NCBI GenBank assembly: GCA_035293565.1
Contig: DATGMP010000092.1
Location: forward strand, 33,996 to 97,995
Direction: 5' to 3'
DNA: 64,000 nt
From: DATGMP01 sp035293565
Lineage (GTDB): Bacteria; Pseudomonadota; Alphaproteobacteria; BOG-932; Roseiterribacteraceae
Shown: piece after piece, positions 25,332 through 33,119 of the stretch
Layout: each line of letters begins with the position of its first letter
Position numbering within the stretch: the first letter of the stretch is position 1
Position numbers and translations under genes: made by a program
Notes under the pieces: model-generated
Seen by the model: only the letters and a program-made list of their open reading frames with translations
The model's database searches: none
What the model was told of the DNA's origin: nothing

Positions 25332-26060
25332 ATGGCCCATAAGATGAAAATCCATACTCCTACATTGTCGGTCGCGGTTCTGGCGGCGTTGTGGTCCGGC
25401 TTTTCGCCTTATGCGAGGGCGGCGGTGAGCTACTCGACGGGCAGCGTCAATTTCGACGCCGGCTTTGGTCAGCAGGTCGACGCTCCGTTGGGAGGGTCGG
25501 ACACCGGCTGCGACTCCGATGCCGGCGTAGCCGCTTGCGGGGATTTGCTCAAGGTGACGGGTGTCTCGAATCAGGCGTTCAGCGGGGGGCCCGCGCCCAA
25601 CGGAACGAACTACGTGATGAACAATTTCGTGTTCCACGTCGAAGACACCAATGGTGGCGTCAGCGGGGACTACGGAACCGGAGCCATCTTGGCGTCGAGC
25701 GCGACCTGTCCGACCAACGCGTTCTGCGAGTCGATCCAGCTTGGCAACAGCCCGAACGATGCGTACTTGTTCGAGCTCCCCTACACCATCAACTTCGGAT
25801 TTGCCGGCGATACTTTCGGGTTCGATCCGAACGTGGTCCTCGGAACTCTAAAATTCCAAGGCAAGACATACACTGTGACCTCGTTGGGCACGGTTACGCT
25901 CGGCAATGCCGGCGGCGATGACGATAAGAGCTATTCGGGTCAGCTGCTCCTCAACTTTACCGATCCTGCCGATGATCCGCCGGTTCCGGAGCCGTCCTCC
26001 TTCGTGGTCTTGGGCGGTGTGCTCGCGGCTCTAGGTTTGGCACGGCGGCGCGCTTGCTGA
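25332..26060 (+). CDS. PEP-CTERM-sorted secreted protein
   Basis: 242 residues from the ATG at 25332; the ATG at 25344 is almost as good. The N-terminal signal peptide has a hydrophobic core LSVAVLAALWSG. The middle is Gly/Asn/Asp-rich, beta-type and low in Lys, with VSGDYGTGAILASSATCP. The C-terminus is a textbook PEP-CTERM signal: PVPEPSSFVVLGGVLAALGL followed by ARRRAC. Such proteins are sorted by an exosortase and belong to extracellular matrix or envelope assembly. No exosortase gene is in the window, so one is expected elsewhere. Expression is probably sigma-54 dependent (25291-25306), as is known for PrsK/PrsR-controlled PEP-CTERM genes. Confidence 0.88.
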   Translation: MAHKMKIHTPTLSVAVLAALWSGFSPYARAAVSYSTGSVNFDAGFGQQVDAPLGGSDTGCDSDAGVAACGDLLKVTGVSNQAFSGGPAPNGTNYVMNNFVFHVEDTNGGVSGDYGTGAILASSATCPTNAFCESIQLGNSPNDAYLFELPYTINFGFAGDTFGFDPNVVLGTLKFQGKTYTVTSLGTVTLGNAGGDDDKSYSGQLLLNFTDPADDPPVPEPSSFVVLGGVLAALGLARRRAC

Positions 26061-26134
26061 CCGGCTACTGATCCTGCGCGACGGGCCGACCGACCAGGCG
26101 TCGTCGCGGAAGGAGGTCCCTTCGGTGCCGGTTT

Positions 26135-26149
26135 TTGTGCATTGCACAA
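26135..26149. repeat. 15-bp dyad between convergent genes
   Basis: TTGTGCA-T-TGCACAA is a perfect dyad with 7-bp arms, located between the convergent ends at 26060 and 26169. It is AT/GC balanced and lacks a downstream T-tract, so a protein-binding site is as likely as a hairpin. Confidence 0.45.
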
Positions 26150-26168
26150 TAGGCACGATGAGGCATCG

Positions 26169-26687
26169 TCAGAGGCGGTGATAGACCTCCTCATAAACGG
26201 TGACGCGCCCCCGCATGTCGGTCTGCTTCACCTCGCAATCCATGGTTCGCGCGTCGGGCGTGAAGGTGCAGATCTCGACCGCAATCCCACCCGGACCTTG
26301 CGATACTTGCTTCAGCGCCCCTTCCGGAGTCCAGCTGAAGGCCGACGTGCTGCCGGCGCGTCCTTTGATGGGGTAGGGCTTGCCGTCGATCGCGCCCACG
26401 AAGCCCGTCGAGCCGGTCGCGCCGTCCGGCATCCGGACGGTGACTGTCCATTGGAAGCCCGATGCATCCTCCTTGGTCACCGCCATCGTGAGGTCCGCCG
26501 GCTTCCCTTCGCCCGGCAGCAGCTCCGACCGCGTGAGATCGAGATGCCAGGCGCCCACCAGCGATGAGGGGCGGGCGACGGCGGAGGGGTGAGCGCAAAA
26601 ATAAACCGTCATTCCCACGAAGGCGAGAATCCATGTCGACGTCGGTACAGGCTCATGGATGGATTCCCGCTTTCGCGGGAATGACAT
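26169..26687 (-). CDS. Secreted protein of unknown function, repeat-derived signal peptide
   Basis: 172 residues from the ATG at 26687; another start at 26711 overlaps the Nudix gene. The family of the mature part is unknown: a beta-rich domain opening with SSLVGAWHLDLTRSELLPG and closing with TVYEEVYHRL. The first about 25 residues (MSFPRKRESIHEPVP, then STWILAFVGMT) are the translation of a dispersed inverted repeat at 26608-26685. This peptide supplies a basic n-region and hydrophobic core, followed by SAVARP as a cleavage site. It could act as a signal peptide. If the start were at 26612, just after the repeat, the signal would be very weak. Confidence 0.68.
   Translation of the reverse strand: MSFPRKRESIHEPVPTSTWILAFVGMTVYFCAHPSAVARPSSLVGAWHLDLTRSELLPGEGKPADLTMAVTKEDASGFQWTVTVRMPDGATGSTGFVGAIDGKPYPIKGRAGSTSAFSWTPEGALKQVSQGPGGIAVEICTFTPDARTMDCEVKQTDMRGRVTVYEEVYHRL
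26608..26685. repeat. Dispersed inverted repeat ('FPRKRES' type)
   Basis: The ends GTCATTCCCACGAAGG and CGCGGGAATGAC are inverted copies with degenerate internal arms (AGAATCCAT / ATGGATTCCC). Read on the minus strand it encodes the well-known SFPRKRES...AFVGMT peptide of a common proteobacterial intergenic repeat. It lies just downstream of the Nudix stop and inside the reading frame of the secreted protein. Confidence 0.8.
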
Positions 26688-26700
26688 GAAAGGAAAGATC

Positions 26701-27501
26701 CTAACCAGCACCGGTATCCTTCACCAGCACCTCGGTGATGTCGTAGCCGGCATCGGCGGGAATGCGCAGCGCCGGTCCGTCGGGACTGTCAAAGGGCTCG
26801 GGGCTCACGGTGACGATTCGCCGCTCGGCCGCGGCGCGGAGCGCGTCGGCGACGGTCGCGCTCCGCGCCAGCAGCTTCAGGTTCGACCGCGTGACGAAGG
26901 CGAGCCTGACCTCGCCCCGATCCGCCTGCGCCACCGCGTCGAGCGGGCGAACCCAGCGCGAATCGACCAGCTCGCGCTGATCATGGGCCCCTTCCTGCCC
27001 ATGCGGCGCTTCGGCCAGGTAGAAGCGAGTATCAAAGCGCTTATGGCGGATTCGCGGCGTGACCCAATGAGCGAAGGGTACCAGCCGGCTCGGCGCAAGG
27101 ACCAAGCCCTCTGCCTCCGTCATCTCCGCGAGCGTCGCATCGCGATGGTGGATTCGCCGTCGCCAGTCGGACAGCGAGTCGAGCCGCGCGGCTGTGATGA
27201 GCGAAGGCCCGCCGCGGTCGCGCGCGAACAGGAAATCGGCTTCCTCGAACGCCTCGCGGATGCCGCCGATTCGCGACGGCAGATCGTCCAGCGCGCGCTC
27301 TTCGGCTGTGAGGTCGGCCAGAAGCCGCGCGTCGCCGTCGGTCTCGTCCACACGACCGCCGGGAAACACCAGCAGACCCGGCATGAAGCTCGCCTCCTGG
27401 TGACGGGTCGCCATGAAGACTTCGAGACCATTCGAGCCGTCGCGGACGAGGAGAACAGTGGCTGCGGGGCGGGGAGTAACCGGCGGATCGGGATAACTCA
27501 T
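26701..27501 (-). CDS. Nudix hydrolase, NUDT19-like with split box
   Basis: 266 residues from the ATG at 27501. The N-terminal strand AATVLLVRDGSNGLEVFMATR leads to FPGGRVDETD and, after about 19 extra residues, REAFEEADFLF (82-92). The Nudix box is thus interrupted, as described for NUDT19/RP2p-type proteins, and one acidic position is Asp55 for Glu. Relatives hydrolyse CoA or acyl-CoA diphosphate bonds, an inferred role here. The gene is divergent from mtnK with a 98-bp gap. Confidence 0.8.
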   Translation of the reverse strand: MSYPDPPVTPRPAATVLLVRDGSNGLEVFMATRHQEASFMPGLLVFPGGRVDETDGDARLLADLTAEERALDDLPSRIGGIREAFEEADFLFARDRGGPSLITAARLDSLSDWRRRIHHRDATLAEMTEAEGLVLAPSRLVPFAHWVTPRIRHKRFDTRFYLAEAPHGQEGAHDQRELVDSRWVRPLDAVAQADRGEVRLAFVTRSNLKLLARSATVADALRAAAERRIVTVSPEPFDSPDGPALRIPADAGYDITEVLVKDTGAG

Positions 27502-27599
27502 GGCCGGCAAGTTCGGCCACCGATAGCGGATCGTCAATCGCTCTCTCGTTGACCCGGCGCGCCGATCGCGGTCAAACCTTAGCGACGGGAGGAACGAGG

Positions 27600-28883
27600 A
27601 TGGACGGCGCGGACCGGATCGACAGCCAAAGCTACAAGCCACTCGACGAACAGAGCGTCGCTCCGTATGTCGCCGCAATCCCATCGGCGCGGGCCACGCT
27701 CGGCGGCGAGCCTGCCGCCTGGCGGGTGCGCGAAGTAGGGGACGGCAATCTGAATCTCGTCTTCATCGTCGAGGGACCCTCGGGCGGGGTGGTCGTGAAA
27801 CAGGCATTGCCCTACCTTCGGCTCGTTGGCGAGAGCTGGCCTCTGCCGCTCGAGCGCTCCTGGTTCGAATCGATGGCGCTCGGCGAGGAGGCACGCGCCG
27901 CGCCGGGGCGCGTGCCGCGCATTTACGCCGCCGACAAGACCGGCGCCGCGATCACCATGGAGTATCTGACGCCCCATGTGATCCTCCGAAAGGCGCTGAT
28001 CGCCGGCCGTCGCTTGCCGTTGATGGCGGGTCACATGGCCGAGTTCCTCGCCCAATCGCTGTTCAAGACGTCCGACCTGTATCTGCCGGCACGCCGCAAG
28101 AAGGCGCTGATGGCTGCCTTCTGCGCCAACACCGAGCTCTGCAAGATCACCGAGGATCTGGTCTTCACCGATCCCTACCGGCTGGCGCCGGCGAATCGCT
28201 GGACCACGCCGCAGCTCGACGAAACCGCCGCCGCTTTTCGCGCCGACGCACCGCTCAAGGCGGCGGTTCAGGCGTTGAAGCTCAAATTCCTCTCCAGCGC
28301 CGAAGCGCTGATCCATGGCGATCTACACACCGGATCGATCATGGTGACGGAAGATGACACACGTGCAATCGATCCGGAGTTCGGCTTCTTCGGCCCGATG
28401 GGATTCGATGTCGGCGCGCTGATCGGCAATCTGCTGATCGCCTATGTCGCATATCCGGCGCACGCGCCGGATGCCGTCGCGGCATCGCAGTATCGGGCTT
28501 GGATCCTCGATCAGGCGGACCGGGTCTGGACCGGCTTCGATCAGCGCTTCCGCGCGCTCTGGGTCTCGGAAGGAAAGGGCGATGCCTTTACGGCTGAGCT
28601 GTTCCGCGATGCTGAAGGCGGAGCCGCGCTCGAAGCCGCACGCGACAGCTACATGTCGAGTCTGTTCGCCGACACGCTGGGTTTTGCCGGATGCAAGATG
28701 ATCCGGCGCGTGCTGGGCCTTGCCCATGTCGAGGATCTGGAGGCCATCGCCGACCCTGACCGCCGCGCCGCCGCCGAGCGGCAGGTTCTCGCGCTGGGCC
28801 GGGCGCTGATCCTGCGGCGCGCGGAGCTTCGTGGATTTGCCGACGTTCGTGGCGTCGTGCGGCGGATCGCGGGCGAGGCCTGA
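27600..28883 (+). CDS. mtnK: S-methyl-5-thioribose kinase
   Basis: 427 residues from the ATG at 27600, preceded by GGGAGGAACGAGG. It phosphorylates 5-methylthioribose (and in some bacteria 5-deoxyribose) at C1 with ATP. It has the fold of choline kinases: VREVGDGNLNLVFIVEG for the N-lobe, catalytic HGDLHTGSIMV near residue 240, and metal-binding DPEFGFFGPMGFDVGALIGN. Its stop overlaps the mtnA start (TGATG). With mtnA and an aldolase it forms a three-gene salvage operon. No mtnN or mtnP is in the window. Confidence 0.95.
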   Translation: MDGADRIDSQSYKPLDEQSVAPYVAAIPSARATLGGEPAAWRVREVGDGNLNLVFIVEGPSGGVVVKQALPYLRLVGESWPLPLERSWFESMALGEEARAAPGRVPRIYAADKTGAAITMEYLTPHVILRKALIAGRRLPLMAGHMAEFLAQSLFKTSDLYLPARRKKALMAAFCANTELCKITEDLVFTDPYRLAPANRWTTPQLDETAAAFRADAPLKAAVQALKLKFLSSAEALIHGDLHTGSIMVTEDDTRAIDPEFGFFGPMGFDVGALIGNLLIAYVAYPAHAPDAVAASQYRAWILDQADRVWTGFDQRFRALWVSEGKGDAFTAELFRDAEGGAALEAARDSYMSSLFADTLGFAGCKMIRRVLGLAHVEDLEAIADPDRRAAAERQVLALGRALILRRAELRGFADVRGVVRRIAGEA

Positions 28884-29977
28884 TGCGCGTCGGCGACAAG
28901 CATTGGCGGACGATCTGGCTGGCCGCCGACGGCTGGTCCGTCGAGGTGATTGACCAGACCAGGCTGCCGCACGCTTTCGAGACCGCGCGGCTCACCTCGG
29001 TTGAGGACGCCGCGCACGCGATCCGCACGATGGTCGTGCGAGGCGCGCCTCTGATCGGAGTCACGGCGGCCTACGGGCTGGCATTGGCGCTTCGCGGCGA
29101 TCCGTCGGACGCCGCTCTCGCTCGCGCGAGCGAGCTGCTTGTGGCTGCACGGCCTACGGCGGTCAATCTCGCCTGGGCGGTCGGCGAGGTCCGCAAGGTG
29201 GTTCAGCGCCTTGACCCCGCCGGCCGCGCCGAGGCCGCCTATCTGGCAGCCGCGCGAATTGCCGAAGAGGATGTGGCCGCCTGCGCCGCGATCGGGACGC
29301 ATGGCGCGCGGTTGATCGCCGATGCGGGCGCGGGTCGGAAGGGGCCTGTGAACGTGCTGACCCATTGCAATGCGGGTTGGTTGGCGACTGTCGATTGGGG
29401 CACGGCGCTCGCGCCCATCTACCGTGCCCACGATGACGGCGCGGCGGTGCATGTCTGGGTGGACGAGACCAGGCCGCGCAATCAGGGCGCGGCGCTCACC
29501 GCCTGGGAGCTTGGGCGGCACGGCGTGCCGCACACGGTGATCGCGGACAATGCCGGCGGCCATCTGATGCAGCATGGGAAAGTCGATCTCTGCATCGTCG
29601 GCAGCGATCGCACGACCGCCGCCGGCGATGTCTGCAACAAGATCGGGACTTATCTGAAAGCCCTGGCGGCGCACGACAATGGCGTGCCCTTCTATGCCGC
29701 GCTGCCGGCCTCGACGATCGATTGGAGTATCACCGACGGCGTGCGCGGAATCCCGATCGAGGAGCGGGACGGACGCGAAGTGGGCGAAGTAACCGGCCTC
29801 GGCGAAGACGGGCAGATCCGGGCCGTCCGGGTCACACCGGAAGGTACGCCTGTCGCCAATTATGCGTTCGACGTCACGCCCGCGCGGCTGGTCTCCGGCA
29901 TCGTGACGGAGCGGGGTATCGCCGAAGCTTCGCGGGAGGGTCTCATCGAACTCTTCCCGGAACGGTCCGGCCGATGA
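28883..29977 (+). CDS. mtnA: S-methyl-5-thioribose-1-phosphate isomerase
   Basis: 364 residues, the normal size. It converts methylthioribose-1-phosphate to methylthioribulose-1-phosphate. The family signatures are RGAPLIGVTAAYGLAL, THCNAGWLATVDWGTALAP with catalytic Cys162, DETRPRNQGA, and GSDRTT with the catalytic Asp242. Start and stop are both overlapped with neighbours (TGATG with mtnK, ATGA with the aldolase), so the three proteins are translationally coupled. Confidence 0.95.
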   Translation: MRVGDKHWRTIWLAADGWSVEVIDQTRLPHAFETARLTSVEDAAHAIRTMVVRGAPLIGVTAAYGLALALRGDPSDAALARASELLVAARPTAVNLAWAVGEVRKVVQRLDPAGRAEAAYLAAARIAEEDVAACAAIGTHGARLIADAGAGRKGPVNVLTHCNAGWLATVDWGTALAPIYRAHDDGAAVHVWVDETRPRNQGAALTAWELGRHGVPHTVIADNAGGHLMQHGKVDLCIVGSDRTTAAGDVCNKIGTYLKALAAHDNGVPFYAALPASTIDWSITDGVRGIPIEERDGREVGEVTGLGEDGQIRAVRVTPEGTPVANYAFDVTPARLVSGIVTERGIAEASREGLIELFPERSGR

Positions 29978-30651
29978 AGAAAGATGCGGATCTGCGGGCG
30001 CGTCTTGTCGCGGCCTATCGGCGGCTCGACGCGTCGGGGGTCAACCAGGGGACTTCCGGCAATCTGAGCGTTCGCCTGGGAGCAGATCGGTTTCTCGTGT
30101 CGCCCAGCGGCATTGGTAGCGCTTCATTGGTTCCCGAGGACATCCCGCTCACCCGCTTCGACGGGCGCTGGACCGGCCCTCGCCGGCCGTCGAGCGAGTG
30201 GCGGATCCATCGCGACATTCTGAGCGCGCGGCCGGAGGTCGGGGCCGTGGTCCATGCCCATCCCCGCCACGCCGCCGCGCTCGCCTGCCTTGGGCGCGAG
30301 ATTCCGGCCTTCCACTATATGGTCGCCGTTGCCGGGGGCGATTCGGTCCGCTGCGCTCCCTACCGCACCTTCGGCACCCAGGCCCTGTCCGACGTTGCCC
30401 TCGCGGCTCTAGAAGGCCGCCGCGTCTGTCTTTTGGCGAACCACGGCATCTTGGCGCTGCACGCCACGATCGAGGGCGCCGTGACGCTGGCCATCGAGGT
30501 CGAGACGCTGGCCGCGATGTACATAAGCGCCCTGTCGGTCGGGGAGCCGAACCTGCTGACCGCCGACGAGATGGCCCGGGTCGGCGCGATGTTCGCCGAC
30601 TACGAGGCCGGGAAGCTGGCTGATGGGGAGTTGCGAGGGGAGGGGCATTAG
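29974..30651 (+). CDS. Class II aldolase, probable methylthioribulose/deoxyribulose-1-P aldolase
   Basis: 225 residues. Zinc and catalytic residues fit the fuculose-1-phosphate aldolase set: Glu75, His94, His96 and His157 (FucA Glu73, His92, His94, His155, constant offset). The phosphate loop NQGTSGNLSVR and SPSGI are conserved. MtnB dehydratase belongs to the same fold, but there are no mtnC/mtnD neighbours. The mtnK-mtnA-aldolase trio is the layout of the DHAP shunt, in which DHAP and an aldehyde (2-methylthioacetaldehyde or acetaldehyde) are formed. Aldolase is therefore favoured over MtnB; moderate certainty. Confidence 0.78.
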   Translation: MKKDADLRARLVAAYRRLDASGVNQGTSGNLSVRLGADRFLVSPSGIGSASLVPEDIPLTRFDGRWTGPRRPSSEWRIHRDILSARPEVGAVVHAHPRHAAALACLGREIPAFHYMVAVAGGDSVRCAPYRTFGTQALSDVALAALEGRRVCLLANHGILALHATIEGAVTLAIEVETLAAMYISALSVGEPNLLTADEMARVGAMFADYEAGKLADGELRGEGH

Positions 30652-30760
30652 ACTATTGATTTTACTGACAGATCGGCATGCCCGCGACAAGTATGGGCAA
30701 GACGCCGTTCGCGCGTGGCCTAGTCGACCTTTTTCCCCAAAAATCTCCCCCTGCGATCCC

Positions 30761-30789
30761 TTGACGCTGCAATGCAGCGTCCACATTTT
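30761..30789 (+). promoter_or_regulatory. Candidate sigma-70 promoter for the EF-G gene
   Basis: TTGACG and CATTTT are separated by 17 bp. The start would fall near 30796, giving a leader of about 145 nt with two hairpins before the ATG at 30941. The -10 box is weak. Confidence 0.35.
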
Positions 30790-30822
30790 GTGCATGCTTT
30801 CTTAAGCATTAACGGCTATAAG

Positions 30823-30838
30823 GCTCGCCTTCGGCGAG
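30823..30838 (+). other. Leader hairpin with UUCG-type loop
   Basis: GCTCGCC-TT-CGGCGAG folds as a short GC-rich stem around a C(UUCG)G tetraloop, in the untranslated leader before EF-G. No T-tract follows. Confidence 0.45.
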
Positions 30839-30870
30839 GGTAGGTCCCTCGAGCGAATCGATCCGTGCTC

Positions 30871-30900
30871 GGCGCGTCGAGTTTCGACGCGCCTTTTGTT
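30871..30900 (+). terminator. Intrinsic terminator or attenuator upstream of EF-G
   Basis: GGCGCGTCGA and TCGACGCGCC form a perfect 10-bp stem with loop GTT, followed by TTTTGTT. It is the clearest Rho-independent signal in the window. It lies 41 bp before the EF-G start. It may end the upstream transcript, or act as an attenuator if EF-G transcription starts near 30796. Confidence 0.75.
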
Positions 30901-30940
30901 GTACCCGGCCTGTTGGGCCGCCTTGTGAGAGGTTAATTCG

Positions 30941-33085
30941 ATGCCCCGTACCGTCCCCCTGTCGGATATCCGCAACATCGGGATCATTGCGCACGTCGAC
31001 GCCGGCAAGACCACGACGACCGAGCGCATCCTGTACTACACGGGGCGCAAGCACACGATCATCGACATCCATGACACCAAGGATCTGAAGACGTCGACGA
31101 CGACTGACTATCTCGAGCAGGAGCAGAAGCGCGGCATCACCATTCAGAGCGCCGCGGTCTCGACCTTCTGGCGGGACAAGAAGATCAACATCATCGACAC
31201 ACCGGGCCACGTCGATTTCACGATCGAGGTCAATCGCAGCCTGCGCGTGCTCGACGGCGCGGTCGTCGTGTTCGACGGCGTGGCCGGCGTCGAGCCGCAG
31301 TCCGAGACCAACTGGCGTCTGGCCGACAATTACAACGTCCCCCGCTTCTGCTACGTCAACAAGATGGACCGCAGCGGGGCGAACTTCACCCGCTGCGTCG
31401 ACATGATCCGGAAGCGGCTGGGCGCCCGGCCGCTGGTGCTACAGCTGCCGCTCGGCTCCGAGGATAATTTCCGCGGCATGGTCGATCTGGTCGAACAGAA
31501 GGCCTATGTCTGGTTCTCCGACGACAAGGACGCCAAGTGGGAGGTCTGGGACCTCACCGACGATCTCGCCGACAAGCTGAACATCGAGGTGGTCGAGGAT
31601 CGCGAAATTCTTGCCAATATCGCGCAGTACCGCAGCGAGCTGGTCGACACCGCGCTCGAGCAGGATGATGCGGCGATGGAGGCGTATCTCGAGACCGCCG
31701 AGGAGCCTTCGCCTGACGTGCTCCGCGCCTGCATTCGCAAGGGAACGGTGTCCGGTGCTTTCTTTCCGGTGCTCTGCGGCTCCAGCTACAAGAACAAGGG
31801 CGTGCAGCAGCTCCTGGACGCCGTCGTCGACTTCCTGCCGGCCCCGACCGACGTCGAGGCGATCAAGACCGTCGATGCCGACGGCAATCCCAACGGCGAG
31901 CGGATCTGCAGCGACGACGAGCCCTTCGCAGCCCTGGCCTTCAAGGTGATCAACGACGTCTACGGGGCGCTCACCTTCGCGCGCGTCTATTCGGGCGTGG
32001 TCTCGAAGGGCATGTCGGTCGTCAATTCGACCCGCGGCAAGCGCGAGAAGATCGGCCGCATGGTCGAGATGTTCGCCAAGGAAGCCAACCCGATCGAAGA
32101 GGCCCGCGCCGGCGACATCATCGCCTTCGTGAGCCTGTCGGAGACCGAGACCGGCGACACGCTCTGCGACGCCAACGCGCCGGTGATTCTGGAGCGCATG
32201 CGTTTCCCCGATCCGGTCATCTCGGTGTCGGTCGAGGCCAAGTCGAAGCAGGAGCAGGAGAAATTCTCCATCGCGCTCGGCAAGATGGTCCGCGCCGATC
32301 CGTCGCTCCGGCTGGAGACCGACCGCGAGACCGGGCAGACCATTCTGCGCGGCATGGGCGAGCTGCATCTCGAAGTGACGCTCGACCGGATGCGTACGGA
32401 GTTCGGCGTCGAAGGCAATATGGGCCGTCCTCAGGTCGCCTATCGCGAAGCGCTGACCAAGCCGGTCGAATACACCTACACCCACAAGAAGCAGACCGGC
32501 GGCTCGGGCCAGTATGCCGAGGTGAAGATCGTCTTCGAGCCGCGCGAGCGAGGCGCCGGGTTCGAGTTCATCGACAAGGTGGTGGGCGGCTCGGTGCCGC
32601 GCGAATATATCCCCTCGGTCGAGAAGGGCTTGAAGCTCCAGAAGGAAGAGGGCGTGCTGGCCGGCTATCCGACGGTCGACTTCAGCGCCACGCTGGTGGA
32701 CGGCAAGTATCACGACGTCGACTCCAACGCGCTCACCTTCGAGATCGCGGCGCGCGCCTGCTTCCGCGAAGCGATCAAGCAGGCGGGTCCGGTCCTGCTC
32801 GAGCCCGTGATGAAAGTCGAGGTGGTCTCGCCCGAGGAATATCTCGGCGACATCATCGGCGATATCAATCGCCGTCGCGGCCAGGTCGTGGGCCAGCTTG
32901 AGCGCGGCAACTTCATCGCGGTCGAAGCCTCGGTCCCGCTCTCGGAGATGTTCGGCTATATCGGCCAGCTCCGCGGCATGACCAGCGGCCGCGCCTCCTA
33001 CACCATGGAGTTCTCGCATTACGAGCAGGTGCCGCGGAACGTCCAGGAAGACATCGTCTCGGGGAAGACGAAGGTCGCCGCGTAA
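30941..33085 (+). CDS. fusA: Elongation factor G, stand-alone divergent paralogue
   Basis: 714 residues. All GTPase motifs are intact: AHVDAGKTT (17-25), DTPGHVDF (86-93) and NKMD. Domains II to V follow, including the domain IV-V segment REYIPSVEKGL and the C-terminal QLRGMTSGRASYTMEF. It promotes tRNA-mRNA translocation with GTP. Two points are unusual. It is not in a str operon with rpsL-rpsG-tuf. Its switch-I region reads KDLKTSTTTDYLEQEQKRGI rather than the GAATMDWMEQE-type text of standard EF-G. It is probably a second EF-G (EF-G2-like), with the main gene elsewhere. Confidence 0.9.
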   Translation: MPRTVPLSDIRNIGIIAHVDAGKTTTTERILYYTGRKHTIIDIHDTKDLKTSTTTDYLEQEQKRGITIQSAAVSTFWRDKKINIIDTPGHVDFTIEVNRSLRVLDGAVVVFDGVAGVEPQSETNWRLADNYNVPRFCYVNKMDRSGANFTRCVDMIRKRLGARPLVLQLPLGSEDNFRGMVDLVEQKAYVWFSDDKDAKWEVWDLTDDLADKLNIEVVEDREILANIAQYRSELVDTALEQDDAAMEAYLETAEEPSPDVLRACIRKGTVSGAFFPVLCGSSYKNKGVQQLLDAVVDFLPAPTDVEAIKTVDADGNPNGERICSDDEPFAALAFKVINDVYGALTFARVYSGVVSKGMSVVNSTRGKREKIGRMVEMFAKEANPIEEARAGDIIAFVSLSETETGDTLCDANAPVILERMRFPDPVISVSVEAKSKQEQEKFSIALGKMVRADPSLRLETDRETGQTILRGMGELHLEVTLDRMRTEFGVEGNMGRPQVAYREALTKPVEYTYTHKKQTGGSGQYAEVKIVFEPRERGAGFEFIDKVVGGSVPREYIPSVEKGLKLQKEEGVLAGYPTVDFSATLVDGKYHDVDSNALTFEIAARACFREAIKQAGPVLLEPVMKVEVVSPEEYLGDIIGDINRRRGQVVGQLERGNFIAVEASVPLSEMFGYIGQLRGMTSGRASYTMEFSHYEQVPRNVQEDIVSGKTKVAA

Positions 33086-33119
33086 CGGCTTCGGCTTCCT
33101 CGCGATAGGCTGGGAAACG

